A stretch of DNA of 58,327 bases from positions 1 to 58,327 of the forward strand of contig CANIEM010000004.1 of the NCBI GenBank assembly GCA_947466515.1, written 5' to 3'. This DNA is from Verrucomicrobia subdivision 6 bacterium (GTDB lineage Bacteria > Verrucomicrobiota > Verrucomicrobiia > Methylacidiphilales > Verrucolacustridaceae). The notes below the pieces were generated by a model, which ran no database searches, was not told where the DNA came from, and saw only the letters and a list, made by a program, of their open reading frames with translations. The translations under genes were made by a program, and so were the position numbers. Positions 49,521-57,545 of this stretch are shown here, piece after piece (position 1 is the stretch's first letter; every line of letters starts with the position of its first letter).

Positions 49521-51467
49521 CTATGGCGAAGCTGGGTCCGACGATGGAAGTTTTAAAAGATAGAAAAGTTCGGCCCCGACTTGGACTTGAAAGACGATTT
49601 CTTTGCGATCGACAATTTGGGCGCCTACTTGGTCGATCCATTTTTGAGCGGGAAGGCCAGTATCTCTCTGGATTATATAGGCGGAAGCGATAAGGAAAGA
49701 TGGATGCGGAGATGAAGGATGAGCCAAGAGGGTGGCAGGAGGTACATAAACAATCGTACGGGATCCATAGGGTTTCCAAAGGGTGGCCTCTAAGGCAGCC
49801 CCACCCGTATAACCGAGGAGGGGCACATCGGAAGGAAGGGAGAGGAGCAGGGGTTCGAAGGGGCGAGATCGGTGCCCGTATGCTTGATAGACAGCTGATA
49901 TCCTTTCGCTTAAGGAAGGCGACAACGGCAAGTGTCGGACAAGCGCAATCAGTGCTCTTGGGGGGAAGAGGGGGCGGGAGGGGGTCAAAATGAGAACCAG
50001 AAGAGATGAGCCCATGGCAAAAAAAGCTGACCACTGCCAGATGCGGGAGCGGAGTAAGCGGTGCTGGTGAGGCAAGGCAGAAAAGCCGAGGATGAGAAAC
50101 ATTAGTGCGGGGAGAATGATCCTGGAAGGACAGCTGATCGCCATTTTGGATGAATAGACAAGAACTGAGGCAAGGGTAGCTAGCCACGCGATGCCGAGTG
50201 CTGGTGGGGCTGGTGGTGAGATTTTCCATGGCCTTGCCCCGATTGCGGCGAATAGGGCGAGGAAGGAGAGGATGGTTAAGCCCAAACCCAGACCGGCGCC
50301 CTCTTCTCCGGGCAATTCGCGAATTGCCAAATCTTGAAAGCCCCCTTCGAACGAATTGGACAAGGATGCAATGAGAGGTGCGGGTAAAGAAGAACGGACA
50401 AAGTCGCTTGTTTGATGGACAAAGGGCCAGACTGGGGGAACAGAATTTTGGATGCTGATTAAAATCAGGTTTCCAGCAATTCCAACTACTGAATTTGTTA
50501 TCGTGATTGGTTTTGCATGAGCAGTTGCTGACTCAGCTTTTTCGCCAGTCCAGTCACCGCAGTGCAGTTGATTTGATATCCAGATGGGAAAGGAGCTCAG
50601 GGCAAGGCAGAAAACGAGGAGAGAAGATGTGAGCCAAGGTCGGCGGAGAAGGGTTTTTGCATGAGGAAGGATGACGCAGAGCCAAGGCAGACCCCAAAGG
50701 ACATTGGTGGATTTGATTCCAGTGCAGATGGCCATGGCCACTGCGGAAAGAGCCAAATCTCGATAAGGGACGGGTTGGCGACCAGTGGCGAGAACGAGTG
50801 AAGCGAGAAAAAAGACACCGGCGAAGGAGTCGTTTCCGATACTGCCCGCTTGGAGAACGATTCCGTATGCCGAGGGAAGGAGCCACATCCAATTCCAGGC
50901 CGTCTTTCCGGAAGCTCCCAATCGGCGGGACAGTTGAAACACTAAGGCGGGTAGAAAAAGGAATCCGGTCCAGTTCCAGAGAAAGATCAGGCGATCGGTG
51001 TGGAGAAGGGCAAAATAGGGGACTGAGAGAAATTCAAATCCGACGGAGCGGGTGTCCATGCGGGCATCAAAGTTACCCGTCCACATCCATCCTTTTTGAG
51101 CTAGCCAGTAAAGAATGCGAGGTACGCGGTAGCTTAGGCCATCGTGGTTTGTTGGCTCGTAGATAAGCCCACCGATTAGGGTGAGGAAGGCGAGAAGGAA
51201 AAAGGATGCAGGGAGGAGTCGGCGAAGGGAGAGGGGGTGTTCGTGAGATCGGCGGGCGGGGAAGAAGCGGGCCTTGGTTTTGTGAATAGTGTCGAGACGA
51301 AAGAATTTCTGCAGGGGAGTGCGGTAAAAAAAACAGATCGATGTGAGAAAAAGAAAGTGGACGGCGAGATACGCGGGAGCGTTGAGAATACGAAAGTAGC
51401 TAAGAATCCAACCAGCGGCGGAGCAGGTGGCGGCGTAAAGGAGCCAGATTTCTAGACAGAAAGGCAT
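49521..51467 (-). CDS. GT-C-like polytopic glycosyltransferase (family 39/83-type)
   Basis: A 648-residue membrane protein with about 12 helices. The first external loop holds EPTNHDGLSYRVPRILYWLAQKGW, an acidic motif in the position typical of polyprenyl-phosphate-sugar-dependent glycosyltransferases (PMT/ArnT-like). The C-terminal 130 residues (RISAVYQAYGHRSRPFEPLLLSLPSDVPLLGYTGG) form a soluble domain. It lies 12 bp upstream of the GT2 synthase on the same strand. I infer transfer of a sugar from a lipid carrier outside the inner membrane; the family assignment is by pattern only. Confidence 0.75.
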   Translation of the reverse strand: MPFCLEIWLLYAATCSAAGWILSYFRILNAPAYLAVHFLFLTSICFFYRTPLQKFFRLDTIHKTKARFFPARRSHEHPLSLRRLLPASFFLLAFLTLIGGLIYEPTNHDGLSYRVPRILYWLAQKGWMWTGNFDARMDTRSVGFEFLSVPYFALLHTDRLIFLWNWTGFLFLPALVFQLSRRLGASGKTAWNWMWLLPSAYGIVLQAGSIGNDSFAGVFFLASLVLATGRQPVPYRDLALSAVAMAICTGIKSTNVLWGLPWLCVILPHAKTLLRRPWLTSSLLVFCLALSSFPIWISNQLHCGDWTGEKAESATAHAKPITITNSVVGIAGNLILISIQNSVPPVWPFVHQTSDFVRSSLPAPLIASLSNSFEGGFQDLAIRELPGEEGAGLGLGLTILSFLALFAAIGARPWKISPPAPPALGIAWLATLASVLVYSSKMAISCPSRIILPALMFLILGFSALPHQHRLLRSRIWQWSAFFAMGSSLLVLILTPSRPLFPPRALIALVRHLPLSPSLSERISAVYQAYGHRSRPFEPLLLSLPSDVPLLGYTGGAALEATLWKPYGSRTIVYVPPATLLAHPSSPHPSFLIASAYIIQRDTGLPAQKWIDQVGAQIVDRKEIVFQVQVGAELFYLLKLPSSDPASP

Positions 51468-51785
51468 GGAGGAAAGAATGAGGAAGGGAGCGACGGGGTG
51501 CTAGATGATTTTGGATGTTGAATGTTTAATTTTTGATTAGAGAAGAGATTGCTCACGCCAAGACCGCAAAGGCCGGGAAGGAATGCAGGGGCGCCCGCTA
51601 GGAAGCGGGCGGGTGTGATGTGGGAAAGTGTGAAGGGTGGCCCTACTACGCTCCTACCCGCTTCGCGGAGGAGCTACGAAGGGCGCCCGAAGTGGACGAT
51701 TTTGGAATAAACGTGGCGACCTTGGCGTGAGCAAGGGGTCAAGGGAGAGGCTTGAAAAAGTGAGCAGGGCGGGTAAGGATGTTGG
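51468..51785. repeat. intergenic repeat mosaic upstream of the epimerase
   Basis: No gene is seen. In order: the AT-rich module (GATTTTGGATGTTGAATG..., about 51508-51545), GATTGCTCACGCCAAGACCGC, the pair GGGCGCCCGCTAGGAAGCGGGCGGG, GATGTGGGAAAGTGTGAAGG, and the hairpin module GGCCCTACTACGCTCC...GGAGCTACGAAGGGCGCCCG (about 51640-51690). The latter occurs again at 53.05 and 55.17 kb. Confidence 0.75.
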
Positions 51786-51952
51786 ATGACAAAGACTGCA
51801 CATCCTAAAGCTAACATCCTTGTAGCGGGAGCCCATCCTTCGCCAAGGCTCCGGAGGGCTGAGTAAGCCAATGAAACACCCTACTTCTAACATTCTCGTA
51901 GCGGGAGCAGGGGCCCATCCTTCGCCAAGGCTTCGGAGGGCTGAGTAAGCCA
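51786..51952 (+). repeat. tandem copies of the epimerase start region, each closed by a 38-bp element
   Basis: Unit A (51786-51870) and unit B (51871-51952) each begin with ATG and code for an N-terminus like that of the real gene: MTKTAHPKANILVAGA in A and MKHPTSNILVAGAGA in B, against MKHPSSNILVAGAGG in the gene. Each then runs into the same element, CATCCTTCGCCAAGGCT and GGAGGGCTGAGTAAGCCA, which adds HPSPRLRRAE and a stop. Mini-ORF A is 51786-51866 and mini-ORF B is 51871-51948. Confidence 0.85.
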
Positions 51953-52927
51953 ATGAAACATCCTAGTTCTAACATTCTTGTAGCGGGCGCGGGGGGGTTT
52001 ATTGGGGGGCATTTGGTGGCTTACTTGCGCAAACAGGGGATCAAGAATATCCGAGCGGTGGATATCAAGCCTTTCGGCGAGTGGTACCAGAAGTTTGAGG
52101 ATGTGGAGAATCTATCTCTGAATTTAGGGGAGCTACCCGCGTGTCATCAGGCGGTGAAGGGGATGGAGTGGGTCTATAATTTGGCGGCAGATATGGGCGG
52201 CATGGGTTTTATCGAGCTCCATAAAGCGGAGTGTATGTTGACGGTGTTAATTAATACGCACCTGCTGATGGCTTCGAGGGATGCGAAGGTGAAGCGATTC
52301 TTTTATGCATCCTCAGCGTGTGTTTACGCGGCAGATAAGCAGACGACGACGGAGAATCCAGGGCTGAAGGAGGCGGACGCGTATCCTGCGATGCCCGAGG
52401 ACGGGTACGGATGGGAAAAGTTGTTTAGTGAGCGGATGTGTCGTCATTTCCGAGAGGATTTTAAGTTAGAGACGCGGATGGTGCGGTATCACAATGTCTA
52501 CGGCCCGAACGGGACATATGATGGAGGCAGAGAAAAGGCGCCTGCGGCAATTTGTCGGAAAGTGATTGAGGCGCAGAAAAATAAAAGTGGGGAGATAGAG
52601 ATCTGGGGGGATGGGGAGCAGACGCGGAGTTTTATGTACATTGATGACTGCATCAAGGGGTCGACTCAGATTATGGAGAGTGATATCCGGGAGCCGATCA
52701 ACCTGGGCAGTGCGGAGATGGTTTCGATTAATCAGCTGGTGGACATTGCGGAGGGAATTGCGGGGGTGAAGTTGAAGCGGAAGTATAATTTAGGAGCGCC
52801 GAAAGGGGTGAGGGGAAGAAGTAGTGATAACACCCTCATTCAAAAACTAATGGGTTGGGAACCCGGAACAAAGCTGAAGGATGGACTTTCTAAAACGTAC
52901 GAGTGGATCAAGGGGGAGATGGAGTAG
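51953..52927 (+). CDS. gme: GDP-mannose 3,5-epimerase-like NAD-dependent epimerase
   Basis: A 324-residue extended SDR closely matching plant GDP-mannose 3,5-epimerase. Visible: Rossmann ILVAGAGGFIGGHLVAYL, NLAADMGGMGF, SSACVYA with C123 in the place of the plant catalytic cysteine, Y152-x3-K156 in GYGWEK, RYHNVYGPNGTYDGGREKAPAAICRK, WGDGEQTRSFMYIDDC, GVRGRSSDNTLI and LGWxP-like MGWEPGTKLKDGL. It converts GDP-mannose to GDP-L-galactose or GDP-L-gulose, implying an L-sugar in the polymer. It uses ATG 51953, the third of three repeated starts, and has a G7 run in the GAGG codons. Confidence 0.92.
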   Translation: MKHPSSNILVAGAGGFIGGHLVAYLRKQGIKNIRAVDIKPFGEWYQKFEDVENLSLNLGELPACHQAVKGMEWVYNLAADMGGMGFIELHKAECMLTVLINTHLLMASRDAKVKRFFYASSACVYAADKQTTTENPGLKEADAYPAMPEDGYGWEKLFSERMCRHFREDFKLETRMVRYHNVYGPNGTYDGGREKAPAAICRKVIEAQKNKSGEIEIWGDGEQTRSFMYIDDCIKGSTQIMESDIREPINLGSAEMVSINQLVDIAEGIAGVKLKRKYNLGAPKGVRGRSSDNTLIQKLMGWEPGTKLKDGLSKTYEWIKGEME

Positions 52928-53198
52928 GAGGGATTAAGGTCCCGCGGTTGCGGCCCCGACGCCGGTCGGGGTAGAGACGCGCTTTCGCGCGGAATTCGAA
53001 AAGCGGAAAGCGGAAGGGGAATTAGGGGTTAAGGGATTAAGGGGGGGGATGGCCCTACTACGCTCCTAACCCGCTTTACGGAGCCTGCTTCGCCAAGGCT
53101 TCGCAGCCCGAGGGAGCGGAGGACATGTCGAAGGGCGCCCGGGGCGGGTGGGGCTGCGGCTGGGTTGACGGGTTAGCGAGGCGGATTAGAGTGGATTT
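52928..53198. repeat. intergenic repeat mosaic
   Basis: No gene is seen. Modules: CCCGCGGTTGCGGCCCCGACGCCGGTCGGGG, TAGAGACGCGCTTTCGCGCGG, GAATTCGAAAAGCGGAAAGC, GGGGAATTAGGGGTTAAGGGATTAAGG with a G8 run at 53041-53048, GGCCCTACTACGCTCCTAACC, and CTTCGCCAAGGCTTCGCAG, a relative of the element in the epimerase start copies. Confidence 0.75.
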
Positions 53199-53411
53199 AT
53201 GAGAGTGGAAGCTGAGGTGAGGGATGCCACGCATCTTATTTTGAAAAAGCCTTTAGGCATGCCTGCTGGAAGCAGGGTCGTTCTGGATATTTTTGAGTCG
53301 GGAAATGGTGGAGAAAATGAGGATTGGGCCAAGTTGTCGTTAAGTATGTTGGAGAGAGCGTACGGCTTGGACGAGCCTGACTACTCGAGCGCAGGACAAG
53401 CGCTTGTTTAA
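53199..53411 (+). CDS. antitoxin-like protein of the PemK/MazF pair
   Basis: A 70-residue protein: MRVEAEVRDATHLILKKPLGMPAGSRVVLDIFESG. The short beta-hairpin start resembles AbrB/DUF104-type antitoxins, and the acidic helical tail (NEDWAKLSLSMLERAYGLDEPDYSS) fits a toxin-binding segment. It lies 6 bp upstream of a PemK/MazF-like toxin, which supports the role. Confidence 0.72.
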   Translation: MRVEAEVRDATHLILKKPLGMPAGSRVVLDIFESGNGGENEDWAKLSLSMLERAYGLDEPDYSSAGQALV

Positions 53412-53417
53412 GGGCGG

Positions 53418-53762
53418 ATGGCGGAAGTTTTTGAGGGAGAGATTGTCTTGGCGAGGTTGTCGCAAGCAGATGGTGGGGCCAAGTTACGACCGATCGTTTT
53501 GCTACGAAAACTTCCTGGGATGGGTGATTTTTTGGTCTGTGGGGTGAGTTCGCAAACGCAGCGTGCGGTGGAGGGTTTTGATTTGGTGGTGGAGTCTGGG
53601 TCAAAAGGATTTGCCCAGACGGGGTTGAAAGTGACCTCGGTCATCCGGCTTAATTTTTTGGCGACTGTACCGACCCATTGGATGGAGAGAAGACTGGGCA
53701 GTCTGCCCGATGGCATGCTGGGTTTATTGCAGGCTAAATTGGCAGAGCATATTGCGGGTTAA
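53418..53762 (+). CDS. PemK/MazF-like toxin
   Basis: A 114-residue endoribonuclease-type toxin: EGEIVLARLSQADGGAKLRPIVLLRKLPGMGDFLVCGVSSQ, then GLKVTSVIRLNFLATVPTHW and IGSL-like RLGSLPDGMLGLLQAKLAEHI. The KxRP core after a GDIVLxxF-like start and a C-terminal SVIRLxKLxTV stretch are the PemK/MazF pattern. It would cleave mRNA when its antitoxin is lost. It is one of five toxin-antitoxin-like pairs in the window. Confidence 0.85.
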   Translation: MAEVFEGEIVLARLSQADGGAKLRPIVLLRKLPGMGDFLVCGVSSQTQRAVEGFDLVVESGSKGFAQTGLKVTSVIRLNFLATVPTHWMERRLGSLPDGMLGLLQAKLAEHIAG

Positions 53763-54156
53763 AGGTAGAGATGGGGGAGGGTGTTTGAGGCGGGCGATTT
53801 TGAATGTTGCCCCGCGTTCGTGGGACGCGCTCAAGTGCGATTACGCGCGAATGTGGGAATGTGGTGGTAGGGCCGATGGCCTCCATCGGCCGATAGAGCG
53901 ATCTAGGCCTGAGCGGTCGAGCGGTTCAATCGGCCCCGACGCTGGTCGGGGCGCTACCGGTGAACGGATTTAAGTGTTGAGCGCAGGCGTTCTCGGAGAG
54001 ACCGCTCCCGCGGTTGCGGGACGCAGACGCGCCCTGAGTTTGAGGGCGGGTGGCCCTGCTACGCTGAGTCTCGGCAGGCTCGCTGAGCTGCGCAGGGTGC
54101 CCGGGGCGGGCGGGTTGAGGATTGCGGGGGGCCTGGATAGAGGCTAAATTTGAAAT
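53763..54156. repeat. intergenic repeat mosaic
   Basis: No gene is seen in 394 bp. It has GAATGTGGGAATGTGG, a hairpin GGCCGATGGCCTCCATCGGCC, CCCCGACGCTGGTCGGGG, a 32-bp module beginning GTGTTGAGCGCAGGCGTTCT (about 53973) that is exactly repeated near 55123, CCCGCGGTTGCGGG, and the hairpin module GGCCCTGCTACGCTGAG...GCGCAGGGTGCCCGGG that matches the insert in glycosyltransferase twin B. Confidence 0.78.
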
Positions 54157-54429
54157 ATGAAATGGGGTCGTTTAGAGCGGCTTTTCTGGTGGCAGGAGGC
54201 TGAGCCTATTTCGCCTGAGCGATGCGCGGCTCAAGTCATGGTCATGGGGGGATGGAATGACGTGGCTGAGGCGCGAAGTCGTTTTGGTAATGATATTTTT
54301 GAGAAGGTGCTACGCAATCCGCCTCGGGGGTTGTTCGACGCAAGGTCTTGGACTTTTTGGCATAAGAAAACTGGGATGGTTCCAGCGCCCCCGCTACCGG
54401 AGCAGTCCACGCCGTGGCCGCCCCGCTGA
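54157..54429 (+). CDS. small antitoxin-like protein paired with AbiEii-like protein
   Basis: A 90-residue protein: WGRLERLFWWQEAEPISPERCAAQVMVMGGWNDVAEARSRFGNDIFEKVLRNPPRGLFDARSWTFWHKKTG. This type of short protein precedes nucleotidyltransferase-like AbiEii/AbiGii toxins in many genomes. It overlaps the toxin gene by 16 bp. No DNA-binding motif is evident. Confidence 0.75.
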   Translation: MKWGRLERLFWWQEAEPISPERCAAQVMVMGGWNDVAEARSRFGNDIFEKVLRNPPRGLFDARSWTFWHKKTGMVPAPPLPEQSTPWPPR

Positions 54430-55088
54430 ATTGGCATTTTGAGATCCTGCCGTCATCCCAAAAAAATGTTTGGGACACCAAATTGGCGGCGGGGATGGAA
54501 GGCTGGGTGCTTTATGGTGGCACAGGGCTTGCTTTAAGGCTTGGTCATCGAGAGTCGGTCGATTTCGATTTTTTTTCATCCAAACCCATTGAGCCGCTTC
54601 GGTTCCACGCTGAAATGGGATTCGATGGGGACATTCTGCAGGCGGCACCCAACACGCTGAGCGTGATGCATGGGGGAGTTAAACTGTCTTTTTTTGGTGG
54701 CCTCTCTCTTGGGGTCGTTGCCTCGCCGGACTTTTTGGATCTCTGTCCCATTGCCTCGTTGGCCGATCTAGGGGCGTGCAAGCTGGCCGCCCTGGTAAAT
54801 CGCGTCGAACGAAAAGACTATCAAGATGTGGCCGCGCTCTTGCGTCACGGGTTGCGCCTTTCCCACCTGTTAGGATGTGCAGAGGCCGTTTATCATGGGG
54901 CCTTTCCGACGGCTGCCTGTCTAAAAAGTCTGACTTGGTTTGATGATCCTGTGTTGGAGCGTCTGGGTGAGGAGGATCGGAGGCTGCTCGAAGTATCCGC
55001 TTTAGCCGTCGAGAAGATTGAAACCGTGCCGCTCCTTTCTGATCGGATTTCTCCTACTGTGCTTGGCGGGCGGGGAATTAGGGGTTAA
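54414..55088 (+). CDS. AbiEii/AbiGii-type nucleotidyltransferase toxin-like protein
   Basis: A 224-residue member of the nucleotidyl transferase AbiEii family: GWVLYGGTGLALRLGHRESVDFDFFS (G-T...DxD active site near residues 32-54), then DLGACKLAALVNRVERKDYQDVAALLRHGL. These proteins serve in abortive phage infection and toxin-antitoxin systems. It starts at GTG 54414. The last residues GGRGIRG and the stop are supplied by the GGGGAATTAGGGGTTAAGG repeat, so the C-terminus has been replaced or extended by repeat DNA. Confidence 0.85.
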   Translation: MAAPLNWHFEILPSSQKNVWDTKLAAGMEGWVLYGGTGLALRLGHRESVDFDFFSSKPIEPLRFHAEMGFDGDILQAAPNTLSVMHGGVKLSFFGGLSLGVVASPDFLDLCPIASLADLGACKLAALVNRVERKDYQDVAALLRHGLRLSHLLGCAEAVYHGAFPTAACLKSLTWFDDPVLERLGEEDRRLLEVSALAVEKIETVPLLSDRISPTVLGGRGIRG

Positions 55089-55285
55089 GGGATTAAGGGG
55101 TTAAGGAGTTAAGGGGGACGGGTGTTGAGCGCAGGCGTTCTCGGAGAGACCGCCCTACCTAGGTAGCGGGCGGGTTGCCCTACTGCGCTCCTAACCCGCT
55201 TCGCGGAGGAGCTCCGAAGGGCGCCCGCTAGGAAGCGGGCGGGTTGAAGCTGGATCAAGGGGGTGAGGCGAGGCAAAATAGGGTG
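55089..55285. repeat. intergenic repeat mosaic
   Basis: No gene is seen. GGGATTAAGGGGTTAAGG, the 32-bp GTGTTGAGCGCAGGCGTTCT module (second copy), the hairpin module CCCTACTGCGCTCCTAACCC...GGAGCTCCGAAGGGCGCCCG, and GCTAGGAAGCGGGCGGG, which matches 51597-51613. Confidence 0.75.
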
Positions 55286-57193
55286 ATGGAGACGGAGATC
55301 AAAAGGGTGGAGGTGCTGGGGATGGGGTTGATGGCGACCGATTATGCGGGTGGGGTAAAGTTGCTGGAGGGCCTGGCGAAACGGAAAAAGCCTGGGATGG
55401 TGGCTGCCTGCAACACGCACTTAGTGGCGTTGGCACGGCACCAGGCTGATTTTCGGAGGGTCTTAGGGAATTTTGATCTGCTATTGCCCGATGGAATGCC
55501 GCTGGTCTGGTCGATGCGGCGTAAAGGAGCAGTTTTGGAGGATCGGGTGTATGGACCGTACTTTATGTTGGAGGCGCTGAGGATGTTGCCTCGGCCATGG
55601 AAGCACTTCTTTTTTGGCGGGACGGAAAGTTGTTTGCAGGAGTTATCGGTGGCGGCGCGGCAGGCTCAACCCGATGTGGAGATTGTGGGGACGTTATCGC
55701 CGCCGTTTCGGGCTTGGACGGAAAAAGATGAGGAGGGTTTTGCGGAGGTGATTAGGAAATCGGGCGCGGATTTTGTTTGGGTGGCGCTGGGGGGGGGTCG
55801 GCAAGAAAGGTGGATCGAAAAAAATCTGAAGCGGCACAGCAGGGGAGTTTTTCTGGCGGTGGGGGATGCCTTTGAGCTGTTGGCGGGAAGAAGGGCTTTT
55901 GCGCCTGCAGGGATGCAGAAATCAGGGCTAACGTGGTTGTATCGGTTGTGGCAGGAGCCGAGGCGGATGTTTCCGCGGTATTTCAAATTTAATAGTTTGT
56001 TTCTTTACTATACTTTTCTGGATCGGTTGCTGGGGGTAACGCCGAGACCGTCGGACATGCCGAAGTCGGGAAAGCAGACGATTGCTTTTCTGGGGTGTCG
56101 AGGGGTGCCTGCGAGGTATTCGGGATTTGAGACTTTGGTGGAGGAGCTGGGGGCGAGGTTGGCGGATAGGGGGCACGCGGTGACGGTTTATAATCGGGCG
56201 CATCTCTATCCTGATCGGCCGAGGGAGGTGCGCGGGATGCGGATCGCGTATTTGCCGAGTCTACGAACGAAAAGCACGGAGACGATTAGTCATACGTTGC
56301 TGGCGGTGATTCATGCGGCGGTGCGGAGGTTTGATGTGGTGTATTTATGCGGGGTGGGAAATGCGGCCTTGGCGGGGATTTTAAAATTGGCGGGGAGTAA
56401 GGTAATTGTGAATGTGGATGGAGACGATTTTCGAAGGTTGAAGTGGCATCCGTTAGCGAAGGCGTGGCTGAAGTTGAGTGAGAGGTGGGCGACGAAGTTA
56501 AGTGATGTGGTGATTGCGGATAATCACACGGTGATGGAGAGGTATGAGAGGGAGTATGGATTTAAGACGACCTATCTTTCCTATGGGACGCCAGAAAGGC
56601 CGAAGGAGTGTGGTCAGGAGACGTTAAAGTTGTTTGGGTTGAAAGCGGGGGAGTATGTGTTGTACGCGGGGAGATTGACGCCTGAGAATCGGCCCGATTT
56701 GTTGGTGAAGGCGTATGGGAAGGTGGTGGGGGATTGGCCGTGTGTGGTGGTGGGGGGAGCGGGGTATGAGGTGGAGTACGGGTTGAGCTTGCACCAGATG
56801 GCGGGGGCAAAGGTGAAGTTGGTTGGGCCGATTTATGGGGAGGGGTATCGGGAGTTGAGTGCGCAGTGTGGGATTTTTGTTTTGCCTGGGACGGTGGAGG
56901 CAACCCGGTTGGTGCTGTTGGACCAGATGGGATTTGGGAACGCGATTGTCTATCACGATTGCGCGGCGACGCGGGAGGTGATCGGGGAGGCGGGTGTATC
57001 GTTTGGAGGGGAGAGTCCTGAGAAGGATTTAGCGGAGAAGCTGAGTGGGTTGATCGCAGATCCTGGCGAGAGAGAGAGGTTGAAAAAAGCGGCGAGGGAG
57101 AGGGCGGAGAAGAGCTATAGTTGGGAGAAGGTGACGGACGCGTATGAGGGGATATTGAAGGGGCTGAGTGTGAGGAAGGAAAATAGGGATTAA
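55286..57193 (+). CDS. fused WecG/TagA (GT26) and GT4 glycosyltransferase
   Basis: A 635-residue bifunctional protein. Residues about 5-245 are a WecG/TagA/CpsF domain: AACNTHLVALARHQADF, FDLLLPDGMPLVW, HFFFGGTES, VWVALGGGRQERWI, FLAVGDAFELLAG. Residues about 262-630 are a GT4 enzyme with a DUF1972-type start (IAFLGCRGVPARYSGFETLVEELGARLADRGHAVTVYNR) and donor domain VLYAGRLTPENRPDLLVKAYGKV, GIFVLPGTVEATRLVLLDQMGFGNAI. Two successive sugar additions by one chain are likely. The start is ATG 55286. A G9 run at 55789-55797 lies in the ALGGGRQE motif, and the last codons run into repeat DNA. Confidence 0.92.
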   Translation: METEIKRVEVLGMGLMATDYAGGVKLLEGLAKRKKPGMVAACNTHLVALARHQADFRRVLGNFDLLLPDGMPLVWSMRRKGAVLEDRVYGPYFMLEALRMLPRPWKHFFFGGTESCLQELSVAARQAQPDVEIVGTLSPPFRAWTEKDEEGFAEVIRKSGADFVWVALGGGRQERWIEKNLKRHSRGVFLAVGDAFELLAGRRAFAPAGMQKSGLTWLYRLWQEPRRMFPRYFKFNSLFLYYTFLDRLLGVTPRPSDMPKSGKQTIAFLGCRGVPARYSGFETLVEELGARLADRGHAVTVYNRAHLYPDRPREVRGMRIAYLPSLRTKSTETISHTLLAVIHAAVRRFDVVYLCGVGNAALAGILKLAGSKVIVNVDGDDFRRLKWHPLAKAWLKLSERWATKLSDVVIADNHTVMERYEREYGFKTTYLSYGTPERPKECGQETLKLFGLKAGEYVLYAGRLTPENRPDLLVKAYGKVVGDWPCVVVGGAGYEVEYGLSLHQMAGAKVKLVGPIYGEGYRELSAQCGIFVLPGTVEATRLVLLDQMGFGNAIVYHDCAATREVIGEAGVSFGGESPEKDLAEKLSGLIADPGERERLKKAARERAEKSYSWEKVTDAYEGILKGLSVRKENRD

Positions 57194-57545
57194 GGGGTTA
57201 AGGGGTTAAGGGGTTAAGGTTCCTCACGCCCCGCATTCCCGGGACGCGCTTTCGCGCGCAAAGGCCGCTAAGCCCCGACCCAGTCGGGGCAGGTACGGGG
57301 CGCAGACGCGGGTACGGGGTGGAGACACGCTTACGCGTGGAATTCGAAAAGCGGAAAGCGGAAGGGGAATTAGGGGTTAGGGGGTTAAGGGGGGGATGAA
57401 GGAAACCGACGGGAGAAGACGGAAGACGGAAGACGGAGGATGGAGGATGGAGGATGGAGGCAGAATTGATCGCGCAGACGCACGGGTGGAGGAAAAGTGG
57501 GTAATTCCCACTTGTGGGCTAATGAGATAGTGGTAAGGTGGGGGA
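57194..57545. repeat. intergenic repeat mosaic with TTAAGGGG tandem repeats
   Basis: No gene is seen in 352 bp. It starts with three GGGGTTAA units, then CTCACGCCCCGCATTCCCGG, CGCGCTTTCGCGCG, CCCCGACCCAGTCGGGG, GGTACGGGGCGCAGACGCGG, GACACGCTTACGCGTGG, GAATTCGAAAAGCGG, GGGGAATTAGGGG, and a GGAGGATGGAGGATGGAGG run at about 57430-57460. Much of the block is repeated at the window end (58197-58327). Confidence 0.8.

Noticed and set aside
49387-50229. Minus-strand open frame of 280 codons
   Set aside because: It lies in another frame of the GT-C and GT2 genes on the same strand, is rich in S, P and R, and has no domain.
57189-57220. GGGGTTAA units as a real telomere of a linear replicon
   Set aside because: Only a few units occur, at several internal places, with genes on both sides.
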